A DNA stretch of 6,208 nucleotides from JBFGJY01 sp041576975 (GTDB lineage: Bacteria > Pseudomonadota > Gammaproteobacteria > UBA4575): the NCBI GenBank assembly GCA_041576975.1, contig JBFGJY010000100.1:1-6208 (forward strand), read 5' to 3'. The notes under the pieces are model-generated. The model was given only the letters and a program-made list of their open reading frames with translations. It did no database searches and was not told where the DNA came from. Made by a program: the position numbers and the translations under genes. How positions within the stretch are numbered: the first letter of the stretch is position 1; every line of letters starts with the position of its first letter. Shown here piece after piece: positions 5,763-6,208 of this stretch.

Positions 5763-5813
5763 CTAATATGGCGCTGCAAAAAGAATTAAAATTAGTAGTA
5801 GGAGTTTATTCAT
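5763..5813 (-). CDS. 16-codon signal-sequence-like mini-ORF (leader peptide or gene remnant)
   Basis: ATG at 5813 begins MNKLLLLILILFAAPY, followed by TAG and a second TAG. The start has a good ribosome binding site, TAAGGA (5824-5819), five bases upstream, and overlaps the end of the 34-aa gene as GATGAATAA. The DNA is the fourth copy of the repeated signal-peptide module, 35 of 41 bases identical to the copy at 4449-4489. Codon 16 is TAT where intact copies have TGT (Cys). Either this is the head of a deleted exported-protein gene, or a short hydrophobic peptide in its own right, or a leader whose translation affects the gene 24 bp downstream. The remnant reading is simplest. Confidence 0.5.
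   Translation of the reverse strand: MNKLLLLILILFAAPY
5773..5813 (-). repeat. Signal-peptide module, copy D (mini-ORF)
   Basis: The closest relative of copy A, although these are the outermost two copies. Both carry GATGAATAA at the overlap with the upstream gene, whose products both end in Asp-Glu. It is followed after codon 16 by two stop codons in place of a mature protein. Confidence 0.8.
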
Positions 5814-5910
5814 CGCTTTCCTTACTTTTTTTTCTAAACCATACCCAAGTAGCAGCTATGATAATGAGCAGTAAAATAAATATTAAAATCTCACCAATAC
5901 CAATACTCAT
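5806..5910 (-). CDS. Small single-pass membrane protein (34 aa)
   Basis: MSIGIGEILIFILLLIIIAA (1-20), then TWVWFRKKSKESDE: a short polar N-terminus, one hydrophobic helix at about residues 8-25, and a basic RKKSK followed by an acidic end. The charges favour a cytosolic C-terminus. GGAG at 5919-5916 lies five bases before ATG 5910. A tandem ATG at 5913 is possible but too close to it. The last codons overlap the start of the mini-ORF (GATGAATAA), the same arrangement as between the 175-aa gene and the broken gene, which supports real translation. GIGEIL at the start loosely recalls TatA-like proteins, but there is no amphipathic helix or typical hinge, so no assignment is made. It is the first gene of the minus-strand cluster. 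Confidence 0.65.
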   Translation of the reverse strand: MSIGIGEILIFILLLIIIAATWVWFRKKSKESDE

Positions 5911-5913
5911 CAT

Positions 5914-6052
5914 TACTCCACATTATTTTTCTTATAAGCCCAACAAAGAATCAGGCACTTATTTAATTTACAAAATATGGGTTATAAATATTAAACATAT
6001 TGACCTTACTCAATAGTTTCCCTGTTTCTAATATTAAACTTCACCTAAATCG
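5914..6052. promoter_or_regulatory. Divergent intergenic region, must hold promoters for both directions
   Basis: A very AT-rich gap between two divergent starts. On the plus strand, TTTACA followed 16 bp later by TATTAA gives a weak sigma-70 match upstream of the 6066 gene. On the minus strand, TTGAGT followed 17 bp later by TATTTA is a similarly weak match upstream of the 34-aa gene. No clear operator palindrome was seen. The presence of promoters is inferred from gene orientation; the exact boxes are uncertain. Confidence 0.4.
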
Positions 6053-6059
6053 AGGGGAG
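6053..6059 (+). promoter_or_regulatory. Strong ribosome binding site of the 6066 gene
   Basis: AGGGGAG with its GGAG six bases before ATG 6066 fixes the start of a gene that is otherwise only partly visible. Confidence 0.75.
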
Positions 6060-6065
6060 AGAATC

Positions 6066-6208
6066 ATGATTACAGCTAATCTAGATTTTGAAGTTAAGAA
6101 TATTGGTACAGAAAAGGATGTAGAGGTAAATCTAGATTTTAGGGCAGGCATCCCAGAAGAAGCCAGTTCTGAATTGGAAGATTATATTTACTACGAAGCA
6201 TTATTATC
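6066..6208 (+). CDS. Unknown protein, N-terminal 47 residues (gene runs off the window)
   Basis: The frame from ATG 6066 is open to the right edge. The product begins MITANLDFEVKNIGTEK and is acidic (EEASSELEDYIYY), with no signal peptide or membrane helix in the visible part. The motif NLDF occurs twice, encoded by identical 12-base stretches 51 bp (17 codons) apart, at 6078-6089 and 6129-6140, which hints at a short internal beta-strand repeat. It is transcribed away from the minus-strand cluster, so the two may share the regulatory gap between them. Not recognised; too short to classify. Confidence 0.7.
   Translation, partial: MITANLDFEVKNIGTEKDVEVNLDFRAGIPEEASSELEDYIYYEALL

Noticed and set aside
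4449..5813. CRISPR-like array from the repeated module
   Set aside because: Copies are unevenly spaced, diverged and each begins at an ATG; they are coding repeats.
5768..6016. Plus-strand 82-codon frame starting MALQKELK
   Set aside because: It is the complement of the mini-ORF and 34-aa gene, has no ribosome binding site, and its hydrophobic look comes from the antisense of signal-like sequence.

Overview
The window looks like a gammaproteobacterial chromosome at the border between a core locus and an accessory region. The core part (2-1170) is the 3' portion of rpoD, the housekeeping sigma factor, followed by a tRNA-Ile with anticodon CAT. A tRNA-Ile(CAU) close to rpoD is also found in other Gammaproteobacteria (in E. 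coli, ileX lies near rpoD). A finer taxonomic call is not supported.

From about 1170 on, the DNA looks like layered insertions. Paired GGGTA direct repeats with 12-bp spacing lie downstream of the tRNA-Ile (1226-1247) and again downstream of a tRNA-Thr(CGT)-like 3' half (3397-3424). This is the layout expected for arm-type binding sites of a tyrosine recombinase next to a tRNA attachment site. Two diverged copies of a tRNA-Thr-like segment (1289-1320 and 3306-3337; 28 of 32 bases identical) stand as direct repeats around a 2-kb block. That block carries one membrane-anchored M28 metallopeptidase gene (1310-2332, visibly GC-rich), a terminator, and about 950 bp with no convincing gene. No integrase gene is inside the window.

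From 3425 on, the DNA is AT-rich. A plus-strand gene encodes a trypsin-like serine peptidase without a signal peptide (3550-4290). Converging on it is a tight minus-strand cluster running from 5910 down to 4277: a 34-residue single-pass membrane protein, a 16-codon signal-sequence-like mini-ORF, a 114-residue cytosolic protein, two exported proteins (126 and 175 residues), and a broken exported-protein gene. Four of these frames begin with the same roughly 41-bp sequence, which encodes a signal peptide (MKK/MNK, then I-L-I at codons 8-10). Most of the junctions overlap, which suggests translational coupling. The shared start, the overlaps and the nonsense codons point to a family built by duplicating a gene-start module and then decaying in part. 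I do not recognise a function for the cluster.

A divergent plus-strand gene starts at 6066 with a strong ribosome binding site and runs off the window. The 5911-6065 gap must hold the promoters of both directions. The minus-strand cluster is the best candidate for an undescribed system here. The evidence is architectural, and no biochemical role can be read from the sequence.
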